A DNA stretch of 44,801 nucleotides from an uncultured Phycisphaerales bacterium. GTDB lineage: Bacteria; Planctomycetota; Phycisphaerae; Phycisphaerales; SM1A02. The stretch is taken from assembly GCA_949373145.1 (NCBI GenBank), contig CASICI010000017.1:1-44801 (forward strand), written 5' to 3'. How positions within the stretch are numbered: position 1 is the first letter of the stretch; each line of letters starts with the position of its first letter. Shown piece by piece: positions 37,141 to 44,801 of the stretch. The notes under the pieces were generated by a model. The model did no database searches and had not been told where the DNA came from. It saw only the letters and a list, made by a program, of their open reading frames with translations. A program made the translations under genes and the position numbers.

Positions 37141-37785
37141 ATGTGCTGCCGATGTCCCGAACGAGTCGATGACATCCCCATGCAAGCAGTTGACATCCCC
37201 GAAGAGGTATCTGAAGAAGTGACCAGTACTCCGGAGACAAACGGAGCTGAATTCGCCTCCCAGGTGGAAGCGCTTCTCCTCGTGTCGGACCGCCCCATGC
37301 AGGAGCAGCGGATCGCCGAGCTTCTTGAAATCAAACATGCCGAAGATCCCGGTGAAGCTCGTCAGAAAGCGGTGGAGTCCGTTCGCGAAGCGATCGAGGA
37401 ACTCAACACGGTCTACGAAGACTCGGGCCGTGCCTTTCGCATCATGAAACTCGCGGGTGGTCATCAGATGATGACGCTCCCCGAGCACGGCGAACTTCTA
37501 GCTCGCTTGCGTGGCGAACGTCAGTTGCAGAAGCTGACTCCTGCGGCGCTGGAGACCCTGGCGATCATCGCGTACCGACAGCCCATTCTGCGTGCCGATC
37601 TCGAATCGATTCGAGGCGTGGCATGCGGTGAGGTTCTTCGGGGTCTGCTCGAACGTCGACTGGTTCGAATCACCGGTCGCGCCGAAGAGATCGGTCGACC
37701 CATGCTCTACGGCACCACCAAGGAATTCCTGCAGGTCTTCGGACTCGGAAGCCTCAAGGATCTGCCGCAGGCCAAGGACATCTGA
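37141..37785 (+). CDS. scpB: segregation and condensation protein B
   Basis: The protein has 214 residues. The winged-helix ScpB pattern is AEFASQVEALLLVSDRPM at the start of the first domain, then RAFRIMKLAGGHQMMTLPEH, and LTPAALETLAIIAYRQPI with the conserved Tyr-Arg-Gln, followed by VLRGLLERRLVRITGRAEE. ScpB helps load the SMC-kleisin complex that compacts chromosomes. The start at ATG 37141 is supported by the promoter-like element upstream, with another ATG at 37180. scpA is not in the window. It is convergent with dusB. Confidence 0.9.
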   Translation: MCCRCPERVDDIPMQAVDIPEEVSEEVTSTPETNGAEFASQVEALLLVSDRPMQEQRIAELLEIKHAEDPGEARQKAVESVREAIEELNTVYEDSGRAFRIMKLAGGHQMMTLPEHGELLARLRGERQLQKLTPAALETLAIIAYRQPILRADLESIRGVACGEVLRGLLERRLVRITGRAEEIGRPMLYGTTKEFLQVFGLGSLKDLPQAKDI

Positions 37786-37791
37786 TTCTTT

Positions 37792-38832
37792 TCAGACCGT
37801 CTCCTGAAGCGCAGGCTCGACCCGTGACAAGATGCTGACATGTTCTCGATGAGGCAGAATCCAACGCCTCAGTTCCTGTCGCATGGTGTCGAAGTCATTC
37901 GCGGTCCGGATCACTTCCTTCAGGGGCTTCATGTGCCCCATCGTCTTCCCGTACCGACTGATGCGCTGCTGCATCGTTCGAATTCCGTATTGATGGTCGG
38001 CGTATCGCTCGAGCAGTTCGATGTGTCTGATGATCATCCGGCACTTGTCGTTGAATGACGGTTCCGGACCGACCGTGCCGGTTTCAAGAAGGACGCGCGC
38101 TCGTTCGAAGATCCACGGCGTGCGCAACGATCCTCGGCCGATCATCACGCCCTGACATCCAGTGACTTTCATCATCTCGGCCACATGTTCCGGCTGGGTG
38201 ACATCACCGTTTCCGATCACCGGGATCGAACGGACCGCCGCGACGACCTCGCCGATCGCCGGCCAGTTCGCCTGACCGCTGAATCGTTGCACCGTCGTTC
38301 TTCCGTGCACGGTCACCGCCGCGATGCCCGCTGATTCGAGGTCTCGTGCCAGAGAAGGACCGACGATCGAATCATCGTCCCACCCCAGTCGGATCTTCGC
38401 GGTCACCGGGACGCGCCCCCGGGCATGGCGATCGACGGCGGTGATGATCTTGTCGACCAGTTGCAGGGTCGAGGGGCAGTCACGCAGAAGAAGCGAGCCG
38501 CCATTCTTCTTGGCGACCTTGTCCACCGGACATCCCATGTTGATGTCGATCACCCTCGCGCCATGATCGATCGCCCAGATGGCCGCCTCCGGAAGTGGAT
38601 CCTGTGCATTGCCGTAGAGCTGCATGCCCACCGGTTGATCAAGCCCGTTGGTCTGGGCCAGCTTGATCGACTTTTCCGCGCCGGCCAGCAAGGCCCGGCT
38701 GTTGAGGAGGTCGGTGTAGGCGATGCCGACCCCACCCATCTCCCGGCAGAGAATGCGAAAGGGCAGATCGCAGTAGCCGGCGATGGGGGCCAGGAGCAGG
38801 GGGCTCTTCAATTCGACTGGTCCGATGTGCAT
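37792..38832 (-). CDS. dusB: tRNA-dihydrouridine synthase
   Basis: The protein has 346 residues. FMN-binding TIM-barrel features are LLLAPIAGYCDLPFR, INMGCPVDKVAKKNGG with the catalytic Cys, VTAKIRLGWDDDS, VTVHGRTTVQRFSG and MIGRGSLRTPW. A helical C-terminal RNA-binding domain follows. It reduces uridine to dihydrouridine in tRNA with NADPH. A TACAAT hexamer lies ten bases before the ATG, so the messenger may begin close to the start codon. Confidence 0.92.
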   Translation of the reverse strand: MHIGPVELKSPLLLAPIAGYCDLPFRILCREMGGVGIAYTDLLNSRALLAGAEKSIKLAQTNGLDQPVGMQLYGNAQDPLPEAAIWAIDHGARVIDINMGCPVDKVAKKNGGSLLLRDCPSTLQLVDKIITAVDRHARGRVPVTAKIRLGWDDDSIVGPSLARDLESAGIAAVTVHGRTTVQRFSGQANWPAIGEVVAAVRSIPVIGNGDVTQPEHVAEMMKVTGCQGVMIGRGSLRTPWIFERARVLLETGTVGPEPSFNDKCRMIIRHIELLERYADHQYGIRTMQQRISRYGKTMGHMKPLKEVIRTANDFDTMRQELRRWILPHREHVSILSRVEPALQETV

Positions 38833-38890
38833 GTCGGGGACGATTGTAGATCAGGTCCGTCGTGATCGAGTCACGAAGTTGAGCTTCTTC

Positions 38891-39289
38891 TCAACCAAGA
38901 ACGCCCGGTCCACCGTCGAAGGCACCGCCACAATCGGGGCAACGTCCCAATTCAGCCTCTCGGTCATAGGCGCACCCGCAGTGGGGGCACGCGAAGCCTC
39001 CTTCGGCGATCAGTCGCTGACCGGACACGCTCATCGACCGTCTTCTTCGGTATTCGAAGGGAAGCCCCGAAAGCAGGATCACCAGCACCGAGGGCGTGGC
39101 ACAGATGAGCACCGTGTAGCCGAAGATCTGATCACCGACTCCCGAGAGATATGCCCCCGTGAAGGCGGCTTGAACCAGAAGCCAGGCGATGACGGTCGAT
39201 CGACCGATGTATCGGTTCAACGTATGCATCACGAGACCGACCACGACTGAAACGATGAGTATCAGCAGTGCCAGTGTTGGATCGACCAT
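38891..39289 (-). CDS. membrane protein with C-terminal zinc ribbon
   Basis: The protein has 132 residues. Three hydrophobic helices lie at about 5-23, 32-52 and 58-74. The C-terminal tail has FACPHCGCAYDREAELGRC followed by Pro-Asp-Cys-Gly, a four-Cys zinc ribbon facing the cytoplasm. Function unknown. It begins 33 bases after the eboF stop on the same strand, so it may be the last gene of the ebo cluster. Confidence 0.7.
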   Translation of the reverse strand: MVDPTLALLILIVSVVVGLVMHTLNRYIGRSTVIAWLLVQAAFTGAYLSGVGDQIFGYTVLICATPSVLVILLSGLPFEYRRRRSMSVSGQRLIAEGGFACPHCGCAYDREAELGRCPDCGGAFDGGPGVLG

Positions 39290-39322
39290 TCAGAACCTCA
39301 CCTTTCGGACCTTCATCATGAC

Positions 39323-40672
39323 TCAGTCTTCGAAGATCGTCTGCAGAAGGATAGAACTGATTCGCTCGCAGGGGAGTAATTCTTCTCCCCTGTGAGCGAA
39401 ACCGATCAAGACCGGTTCACGACCCACCTGATGGTCTTTCAGTCCATGACTTCCCCGCACCAGGGTTCCATCGAGAGGGATCACGTCCATGGTGGTTCTG
39501 ATGCCGGCCTTGGTCATCGCCAGCTTGCCGGCGGCGCGGAGGCGACTGCTCAGAAAGAGCTCCCTCGGGTCGTAGCCGGGTTTGTTGTGAATGTCGACGG
39601 TTCGGGCGTAGTCCGGTGCGACCTCGTCGTTCAGCCACCAGTCGTAGCTGAACCATCGATCGGCGCACGCGGTGGCGATCAGATCACCGGCCCTGTGATG
39701 GTTCAATTCGGAGTCTTCCCGGTTCACGATGGAATCAACGCCATCGACTCCACGCAGGAGTTTCGCGACCTCGTCGCGACGCGTCAGGTCGCGGACGTAG
39801 ACGTGTGCGATCTGGTGATCCGCGATCGCGAGTGCCTCGCATTCGGTTGGAATCAGCATCTCGGTACCGAGTTCCTCCCGTATCGCGATCAGGCCTGATT
39901 CACGCAGCGTCTTGTTCAACGGAACATCTGAGATCACGGGAACGATTCCATATTCACTCACCAGAAGGACATCGACGCCCTCGCTCTCGAGCGCGTCGAC
40001 GAGTCGTCCGACCTCTGCATCGACCTCTCGAAGAAGTCCTGGAACGTCGTCGTGTCCGGGCCCGAGTTTCTGAAGCCCGTAGTCGAGGTGGGGGAGGTAG
40101 ACCAGTTGCAGGGTGGGGTGCGATGTCTTTGCGACATGAATGGCGGCGTCCACGATCCATCTGGTCGATTCGATGTCCGCACCCGGTCCCCAGAACTTGA
40201 AGAGCGGGAAGGGTCCGTGGGCTTCGGTCAGTTCGTCGCGCAGGCCCGAAGGTCTCGTCTGGCAGTCGGGCACCTTCCGGCCGTTGGCACGGTAGATCGG
40301 ACGAGGGGTGACGTAGACGTCGACGTCCGAATTCATCGCGTACCACCAGCACACGTTCGCGCAAGTGAATTTCGAATCGATCCTGCGGGCCTTCTGCCAG
40401 ACGGCTTCCGCCTCGACGAACTTCTGGCTCTGCTTCCAGAATTTCACTTCGCCCTCGGTACGGTCGTACCATCCGTTGCCGACGATGCCGTGTTCCGCGA
40501 CGGAAACACCCGTGAGCATGCTGGTCTGGACCGTGGTCGTCACGGCGGGGAACGGCACGGAAAGCCGGGTGACTCCGCCTTTTCGTTCTGCAAAGGCACG
40601 AATCTTCGGTGTGTGTGTTCCGATCAGATCCGCGCTCAGACCGACGATGTTGAGAAGAGCGACACGCTTCAT
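39323..40672 (-). CDS. eboF: alkaline phosphatase/nucleotide pyrophosphatase family protein EboF
   Basis: The protein has 449 residues. The phosphoesterase fold has LNIVGLSADLIG with the first metal Asp, then VPFPAVTTTVQTSMLTG with the nucleophile Thr, LPHLDYGLQKLGPGH and SEYGIVPV for the remaining ligands. There is no signal peptide. In other bacteria eboF lies in the ebo gene set, whose products are thought to move or modify a precursor across the membrane. The ATG at 40672 is used. It lies just downstream of eboC, with a gap of about 20 bases. Confidence 0.85.
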   Translation of the reverse strand: MKRVALLNIVGLSADLIGTHTPKIRAFAERKGGVTRLSVPFPAVTTTVQTSMLTGVSVAEHGIVGNGWYDRTEGEVKFWKQSQKFVEAEAVWQKARRIDSKFTCANVCWWYAMNSDVDVYVTPRPIYRANGRKVPDCQTRPSGLRDELTEAHGPFPLFKFWGPGADIESTRWIVDAAIHVAKTSHPTLQLVYLPHLDYGLQKLGPGHDDVPGLLREVDAEVGRLVDALESEGVDVLLVSEYGIVPVISDVPLNKTLRESGLIAIREELGTEMLIPTECEALAIADHQIAHVYVRDLTRRDEVAKLLRGVDGVDSIVNREDSELNHHRAGDLIATACADRWFSYDWWLNDEVAPDYARTVDIHNKPGYDPRELFLSSRLRAAGKLAMTKAGIRTTMDVIPLDGTLVRGSHGLKDHQVGREPVLIGFAHRGEELLPCERISSILLQTIFED

Positions 40673-40691
40673 GCACTAAGCCTACCCGAGC

Positions 40692-41864
40692 TCAGGTTCC
40701 ACTGACCCGGCGATGACCCCAGACGGTGACGAAGAAGCAGGTCAGGCAGATCCCCGTGACCAGAAACGAGCTCGTGAAACTGAAGATGAACAACGCTTCG
40801 ATCAGTGGAATCCCCGCAATCCACATCTGGATCGGGGTTCGAAGCTGATGAGGGTTTCGAAGATAGTGAAACACCGCGCAGATCTGCCATCCGAGGACGC
40901 CAATGCCCAGAGCCATCACGCCGCCGATGAAGAACCATATTTCGGTTGGAGAGTTCTGTCCCATGGCCACCACGTAGTACACGCTCATGCTGAATCGATA
41001 CGACGACAGTGAGAACAGGTAGAGAATCGGGAGCAACGTCCCCGCCAGGCACAGGTTCCTGAGCCAGGTCCGCATGGGTGGGGTGGTGGTCTTCTCGAGC
41101 GTTTCTGAATCGAGTGCGTGTCCGCATTCGCTGCAGTTGCGTTGATCCGTGTCGACCACGAGATATCCGCAGGCGTCACAGTAGTGGGATCCCTCGCCGT
41201 CGGGCGCGACCTCTCCGCGAGCGATCCTGCTGAACGCGGACACATAGAGGAACATCGCGAGGATGAAGGGAAACGGAGAGAACAGGATGATCTCGGGCCA
41301 CGAAAGATAGACGGCGAGCAGGTTCGTCTGCGCTCCGTTGCTCTCGGGGAGGTAGATGAAATCATGGACCGTCAGAATGCAGACCAGGTACACCATCGCT
41401 CGACACCCGCCCATTCCAAGCACCCACCAGCTGGAGCGGGCATGAAACCGGTCATAGGCCAGTATGAGCGCGATCAGCACGACTGCCGCGATCATCCCCG
41501 TCGGCAACCTTTCACTCCACCGTGAAACATCAAGTCCGTCGAGCATGAAGATCATCAAGGCGCCAAGGATCATGAGAAACGTGCCCGCCTGCATCGCGAT
41601 CCGCGCGTCGATCCTTCCGGAGGGAATGGGTCTGTCCGGTCTTTCCACGGCATCGATGTCCCGATCGAAGAGATCGTTGAAGATGAAACCGGCGACGTAG
41701 AAAAAACAGATTGCAACAACGGGCACGACGAGATGGGCGACACTGAGGCTGGCCAGATTCGACCAACCAATGAAGAAGGCGGTGCCCACCAACGCACTGG
41801 AAAGCACCGTCGGAAGATTTGAAAATCGAGTCAGCTCCAACCAGTCTCGGGTTCGATGATCCAT
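40692..41864 (-). CDS. eboC: UbiA-type prenyltransferase EboC with inserted zinc ribbon
   Basis: From the ATG at 41864 the protein has 390 residues and about nine membrane helices. The first Asp-rich motif NDLFDRDIDAVERPDRP is present at about residue 64. The second motif of UbiA enzymes is only partly seen. Between helices, residues about 225-247 form a zinc ribbon with CDACG and CSECG pairs, an insertion not usual in UbiA proteins. UbiA enzymes prenylate aromatic or other acceptors in the membrane. In ebo clusters the product is unknown. It starts two bases after the eboE stop. Confidence 0.85.
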   Translation of the reverse strand: MDHRTRDWLELTRFSNLPTVLSSALVGTAFFIGWSNLASLSVAHLVVPVVAICFFYVAGFIFNDLFDRDIDAVERPDRPIPSGRIDARIAMQAGTFLMILGALMIFMLDGLDVSRWSERLPTGMIAAVVLIALILAYDRFHARSSWWVLGMGGCRAMVYLVCILTVHDFIYLPESNGAQTNLLAVYLSWPEIILFSPFPFILAMFLYVSAFSRIARGEVAPDGEGSHYCDACGYLVVDTDQRNCSECGHALDSETLEKTTTPPMRTWLRNLCLAGTLLPILYLFSLSSYRFSMSVYYVVAMGQNSPTEIWFFIGGVMALGIGVLGWQICAVFHYLRNPHQLRTPIQMWIAGIPLIEALFIFSFTSSFLVTGICLTCFFVTVWGHRRVSGT

Positions 41865-41866
41865 GG

Positions 41867-43007
41867 TCACACCCGCTCTCGTGTTTGAATCAACGTCTGC
41901 AACCACTCGATCTCTCTCGCGATTCCTTCGGACAGCTCCAGCGAGACCAGGCTCTTTGGAAGCACGTCCCAGGCGTAGGTTTCCACCTCGAGGGGCGGGA
42001 TGTCGTCACCCAGCGCATCCAGACACTCTCCGATGGCACTCTGCGTCGTCGAGATCGCTCCGAGTCGATCGGCGAAGATCGGCACGTGAAAATGAACTCT
42101 CCAGACGCCCGTCTTCTCCCGACTGTTCAATGCGAGATCGAGATCCTCGAGGAGTTCATGCTCTCCCTGATCATCGCGGTGCACCGTCTGGTGCAGATAT
42201 CTCGCTTCGATGAAACGTGTCAGTGCTTCCGTCTTCTCCTTGGAGTGCGAAGAGAAGTCGATCTCCGGGCAGGACGAGACCTGGATCTTGCCGATCGCGA
42301 TCCCGTTCGATCGGTAGGTGTCGACCGCGTGTCGCTGTGATTCGAACATGACCGCACTGTGGCAGATGTCGTGGCAGACCCGAAGATGTCTTCGACAGGA
42401 TTCAGGAAGTCGGTCGAAGAGTGCGACCACGTCCTCCGCCCTGTCGAGATAGCAACCGGGTTCCGGTTCGAGATCGACGTGCACGCAGCGGCCGGTTTCA
42501 TCTTCGAGTGCCTGCAGCCATGCCGCCATCGTCGTCAATCGTTCGATCGGGCCCGCGTCGAGGTCGATCGACTTCCCCCAGCCGACGGGAACCGTCGAGA
42601 TCGAGATCGATTTCAGGGAGTCGGGTGCGAGATCCACGACGATCCTGGCAAGGGACCTGCTGTATTCGAGACGAGAGTCATCGCTCCAGTCCGGCCGGTA
42701 GACATCGTGTTTGACCACGTCCGCATGAAAGTTCCTCTGCGGAAAGCCGTTCATGGTGAAGACGAAGAGGCCCAGTCGCATCCAGATGATCGCGCAGCCG
42801 AAGCGAGCGTACATCCGCCGTGGTCTGCAAGCTGATTCCAGCGCCGACTCAGGGAAGCCAGAGTCCGATTCCCAGTGTCGAGCTCGACCCAGCTGCTTCG
42901 CGAACCTGAGACCGCGTGCAGTTCTCGAGGTTCGCGACCGTCTCCTCCAGCGTCGTGCCCGCGTGGACGTTCGTGCAGTAACCGCTGAGTGGTCGTTCGT
43001 CGGACAT
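41867..43007 (-). CDS. eboE: metabolite traffic protein EboE (sugar phosphate isomerase-like)
   Basis: The TIM-barrel body is readable from FVFTMNGFPQRNFH through HVDLEPEPGCYLD, RVCHDICHSAVMFE and VHFHVPIF to the stop at 41867. The true N-terminus lies upstream: from the ATG at 43007 another frame reads SGYCTNVHAGTTLEETV and LGIGLWLP, the standard EboE start. Breaks at about 42850-42870 and 42760 shift the frame between (RLRDHLDATG is visible there). So the intact gene would be about 380 residues; indels of one base are likely. It is coupled to eboC (2-base gap) and eboB (4-base gap). Confidence 0.83.
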
Positions 43008-43010
43008 CGC

Positions 43011-43817
43011 TCAGTCGTTCGAGGTTCTGAACTTGCCGCTCTGGGAGAGGAAGGTGAACGGATTGTCGTAGGACACCGTTCGGATCATCTTCTCCAGATG
43101 TCCTCGGGCACGAAGTTCCTGCTGGCATTTGGGAACCGCCAGCGGATCACTCGGACCCCAGTCACCGGCACTGTTGATCCAGATTCGTTCCTGTCCGTAC
43201 ACCTCGAAGATGTCCGCCGCTCGCTGGGGGGTGCACTTGGTATCCGGGTACAGGGTCATGCCCGCCCAGAAGCCTCGGTCCAGCACCAGTTCGACGGTGT
43301 GCTCCTCGACGTGGTCGACCAGCACCCGGTCCGGATCGCACGCCGGCGTTCTCGAGGCGTCGAGGATCAGATTCGCGTCCCTTCAGCTTGTCTTCCAGGT
43401 GGGGGGTGTGGATCAGGATCATCTGGTCGTGAGTCTTCGCGAGCTCGACATGTTCCTCGAAGATCTTCAGCTCGTTGCGCTGATTCTTGTTCAGACCGAT
43501 CTCGCCGATCCCAAGCACGCTCTCGCCCTTGAGGAAATCCGGAATGATCGAGAGCACTTCTCGGGCGAGACCCAGGTCCTCGGCTTCCTTCGGATTGATG
43601 CAGAGCCAGGTGTGGTGGGCGATGCCGTACTGCGCGGCTCGCTTGGGTTCGGTATCCGTGAGCACCGAGAAGTAGTCGTGGAAACCCTGTGCGACTCGAA
43701 CGGTCGTAGCCCGCCCAGAACGCCGGCTCGGTGATCGCCACACAGCCCGCGAGGGCCATGCGTTCGATAGTCGTCGGTGGTCCGACTCACCATGTGGACG
43801 TGGGGATCGATGTACAT
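43011..43817 (-). pseudogene. eboB: TatD family hydrolase EboB, frame-broken
   Basis: Starting at the ATG at 43817, [17 protein letters not shown] matches the EboB start, including the HxH metal ligands. The frame then jumps (about 43765) to [20 protein letters not shown], again (about 43700) to [20 protein letters not shown] and [16 protein letters not shown], and again (about 43385) to [21 protein letters not shown] and [14 protein letters not shown], ending at 43011. All motifs are intact, so three single-base errors would restore a full ~265-residue protein. TatD proteins are metal-dependent hydrolases; the role of EboB is unknown. Confidence 0.83.
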
Positions 43818-43833
43818 GGCGGTCCCTACTCGG

Positions 43834-44151
43834 TCAGCTTGAATCCTGCGGGTTGAAAGCGCCCAAGGCACCCTTCATCGGAGCGCTCGTCGATCGGTTC
43901 GTCGCGACTGGGATCGCTGAATGATCTCCTGAACCCTGCGTGCGCGATCCGGGCGCCTCGAGATCCCGAGTTCCCGCGATCGCCTTCCGCATCATGCCTC
44001 GGATGCCTGAAAGTCGTCCCGGTCTCCGCCGGCCCGGTCCACACGATCCAGAAACGCCGCGAGGTCGATCAGCTTCGCCCGGTGTTCCAGGAAGTAGCGT
44101 CCGATCACCTTCGTCGGGATCAAGCGGGCATGGGTGTTCTTCGCGTGACAT
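43834..44151 (-). pseudogene. small ~100-residue protein in the ebo cluster, frame-broken
   Basis: From the ATG at 44151 (MSREEH) the frame moves to RLIPTKVIGRYFLEHRAKLI and DLAAFLDRVDRA, then to GIRGMMRKAIA, then ELGISRRPDRARRVQEI, then FSDPSRDEPIDERS, then APMKGALGAFNPQDSS with the stop at 43834. Joined, these form a plausible helical protein of about 100 residues. I do not know its function. Its place between eboD and eboB suggests membership in the cluster. About four to five indels are needed, more than I would expect by chance. Confidence 0.55.
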
Positions 44152-44177
44152 CGTGATCAGTGTACCAGCCCCGACCA

Positions 44178-44801
44178 TCAGGTCCGACTGGAAAGTTCAC
44201 CGATGGCCCGCATCATCTTCTCCGTGTCGATCTCGTTCACCTCGATGGACGATCCGGGTTCGGTCACAAGCGTGATCGTGAGCTTTCCGCCCAGATGTTC
44301 TCGGAATTCCTGCAGTCCCTCGAGGAGGGTTTCTGCATCGCGCATCGCGGGGTGATGGATCGGAAGGCCCAGGTCTTCGAGAAGTGCGATCGTTCTGGCG
44401 ACCGACTCCTTCGATTCCACGCCGATCATGCCTGCGTAGACCGAGTCGAGTGCGATTCCGATCGAGACCGCGTCTCCATGCCGAAGTTCGAAGTTCGTCA
44501 TCTGTTCCAGCTTGTGCGCCGCCCAGTGTCCGTAATCGAGAGGTCTCGCCTCATCGAGTTCGAACGGATCTCCACCACGCGTGATGTGCTCGAGGTGCAG
44601 TCGGGCGGACTCGGTGATGTATCGCATCGCGATGGAAAGATCCCGCTCACGAATCCGCGTGACGTCCTGTTCCATTCCCTCGAAGAGCTCGGCATCTCTC
44701 AGCAGCGCGATCTTGACGACTTCGCTGAATCCCGTGGCCCACTCGGATTGATCGAGCGTCTTGAGGAGCTCCGTGTCGCAGACCACCGCATTCGGAGGCG
44801 T
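44178..44801 (-). CDS. eboD: 3-dehydroquinate synthase-like EboD, C-terminal fragment
   Basis: About 207 residues run in from the right edge. The metal-binding region has DYGHWAAHKLEQMTNF and ELRHGDAVSIGIALD, with the two His ligands of the DHQS/sugar phosphate cyclase fold, preceded by EWATGFSEVVKIALL. The family cyclises sugar phosphates; EboD is one of the defining ebo proteins. No frame break occurs here, unlike in the next 1.4 kb. The N-terminal NAD-binding half lies outside the window. Confidence 0.85.
   Translation of the reverse strand, partial: TPPNAVVCDTELLKTLDQSEWATGFSEVVKIALLRDAELFEGMEQDVTRIRERDLSIAMRYITESARLHLEHITRGGDPFELDEARPLDYGHWAAHKLEQMTNFELRHGDAVSIGIALDSVYAGMIGVESKESVARTIALLEDLGLPIHHPAMRDAETLLEGLQEFREHLGGKLTITLVTEPGSSIEVNEIDTEKMMRAIGELSSRT

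Noticed and set aside
39361-39400. Hairpin near the eboF end as a Rho-independent terminator
   Set aside because: It lies before the stop codon and has no T-run after the stem on the minus strand; kept only as a finding.

Overview
The window looks like a piece of a chromosome from a marine planctomycete, most likely class Phycisphaerae. This is inference. It rests on an exported beta-glucanase ending in a dockerin-like EF-hand pair, several small conserved-looking proteins typical of that group (a DUF6677-like membrane protein, a protein with DRR motifs, an 84-residue protein), a Lys/Ala-rich histone-like protein, GTG/TTG starts with 4-base ATGA/GTGA overlaps, and an ebo cluster. I see no phage, insertion sequence, CRISPR array, rRNA or tRNA. 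Most of the window is high-GC and dense; the first 1.75 kb and the 24.8-25.5 kb spacer look richer in A+T.

Layout. 0-6.2 kb: the start of a BCCT osmolyte transporter, a membrane-tethered ATP-grasp protein, a GH81 laminarinase with an inserted carbohydrate-binding module, and a GT2 glycosyltransferase. 6.2-12.5 kb: a minus-strand catabolic operon (histidine phosphatase, three enoyl-CoA hydratase-family genes, acyl-CoA dehydrogenase, leucine dehydrogenase-type enzyme) that fits branched-chain amino acid or fatty acid oxidation. 12.5-17.5 kb: an exported metallophosphoesterase with a LamG module, a HAMP/SpoIIE-type phosphatase and gdhA. 17.5-21 kb: a coiled-coil lipoprotein, an AtoE-type fatty acid transporter and a hypothetical gene. 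21-28.3 kb: a DEAD-box helicase, small membrane proteins, ferredoxin, the histone-like protein, a degenerate M16 peptidase homologue, a PDZ lipoprotein and small hypotheticals. 28.3-33.3 kb: exported amidohydrolases carrying three amidohydrolase domains, only one with intact metal ligands. 33.4-38.8 kb: flgM, a SPOR-like lipoprotein, then holB, a CYTH protein, atpC and scpB on the plus strand, with dusB opposite. 38.9-44.8 kb: a minus-strand ebo cluster in the order eboD, a small gene, eboB, eboE, eboC, eboF, followed by a zinc-ribbon membrane protein.

The ebo cluster is the most interesting system. All five recognisable Ebo proteins are present. There is also a ~100-residue protein between eboD and eboB, a zinc ribbon inserted into the EboC prenyltransferase, and a second zinc-ribbon membrane protein just downstream of eboF.

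Caution: reading frames are broken repeatedly in four clusters (9.3-10.0, 12.7-13.3, 15.7/31.8 and 42.7-44.1 kb). Motifs on both sides of each break are intact and several breaks lie in or near short homopolymers, so sequencing or assembly indels are likelier than true gene decay. Coordinates for these genes span the reconstructed gene.
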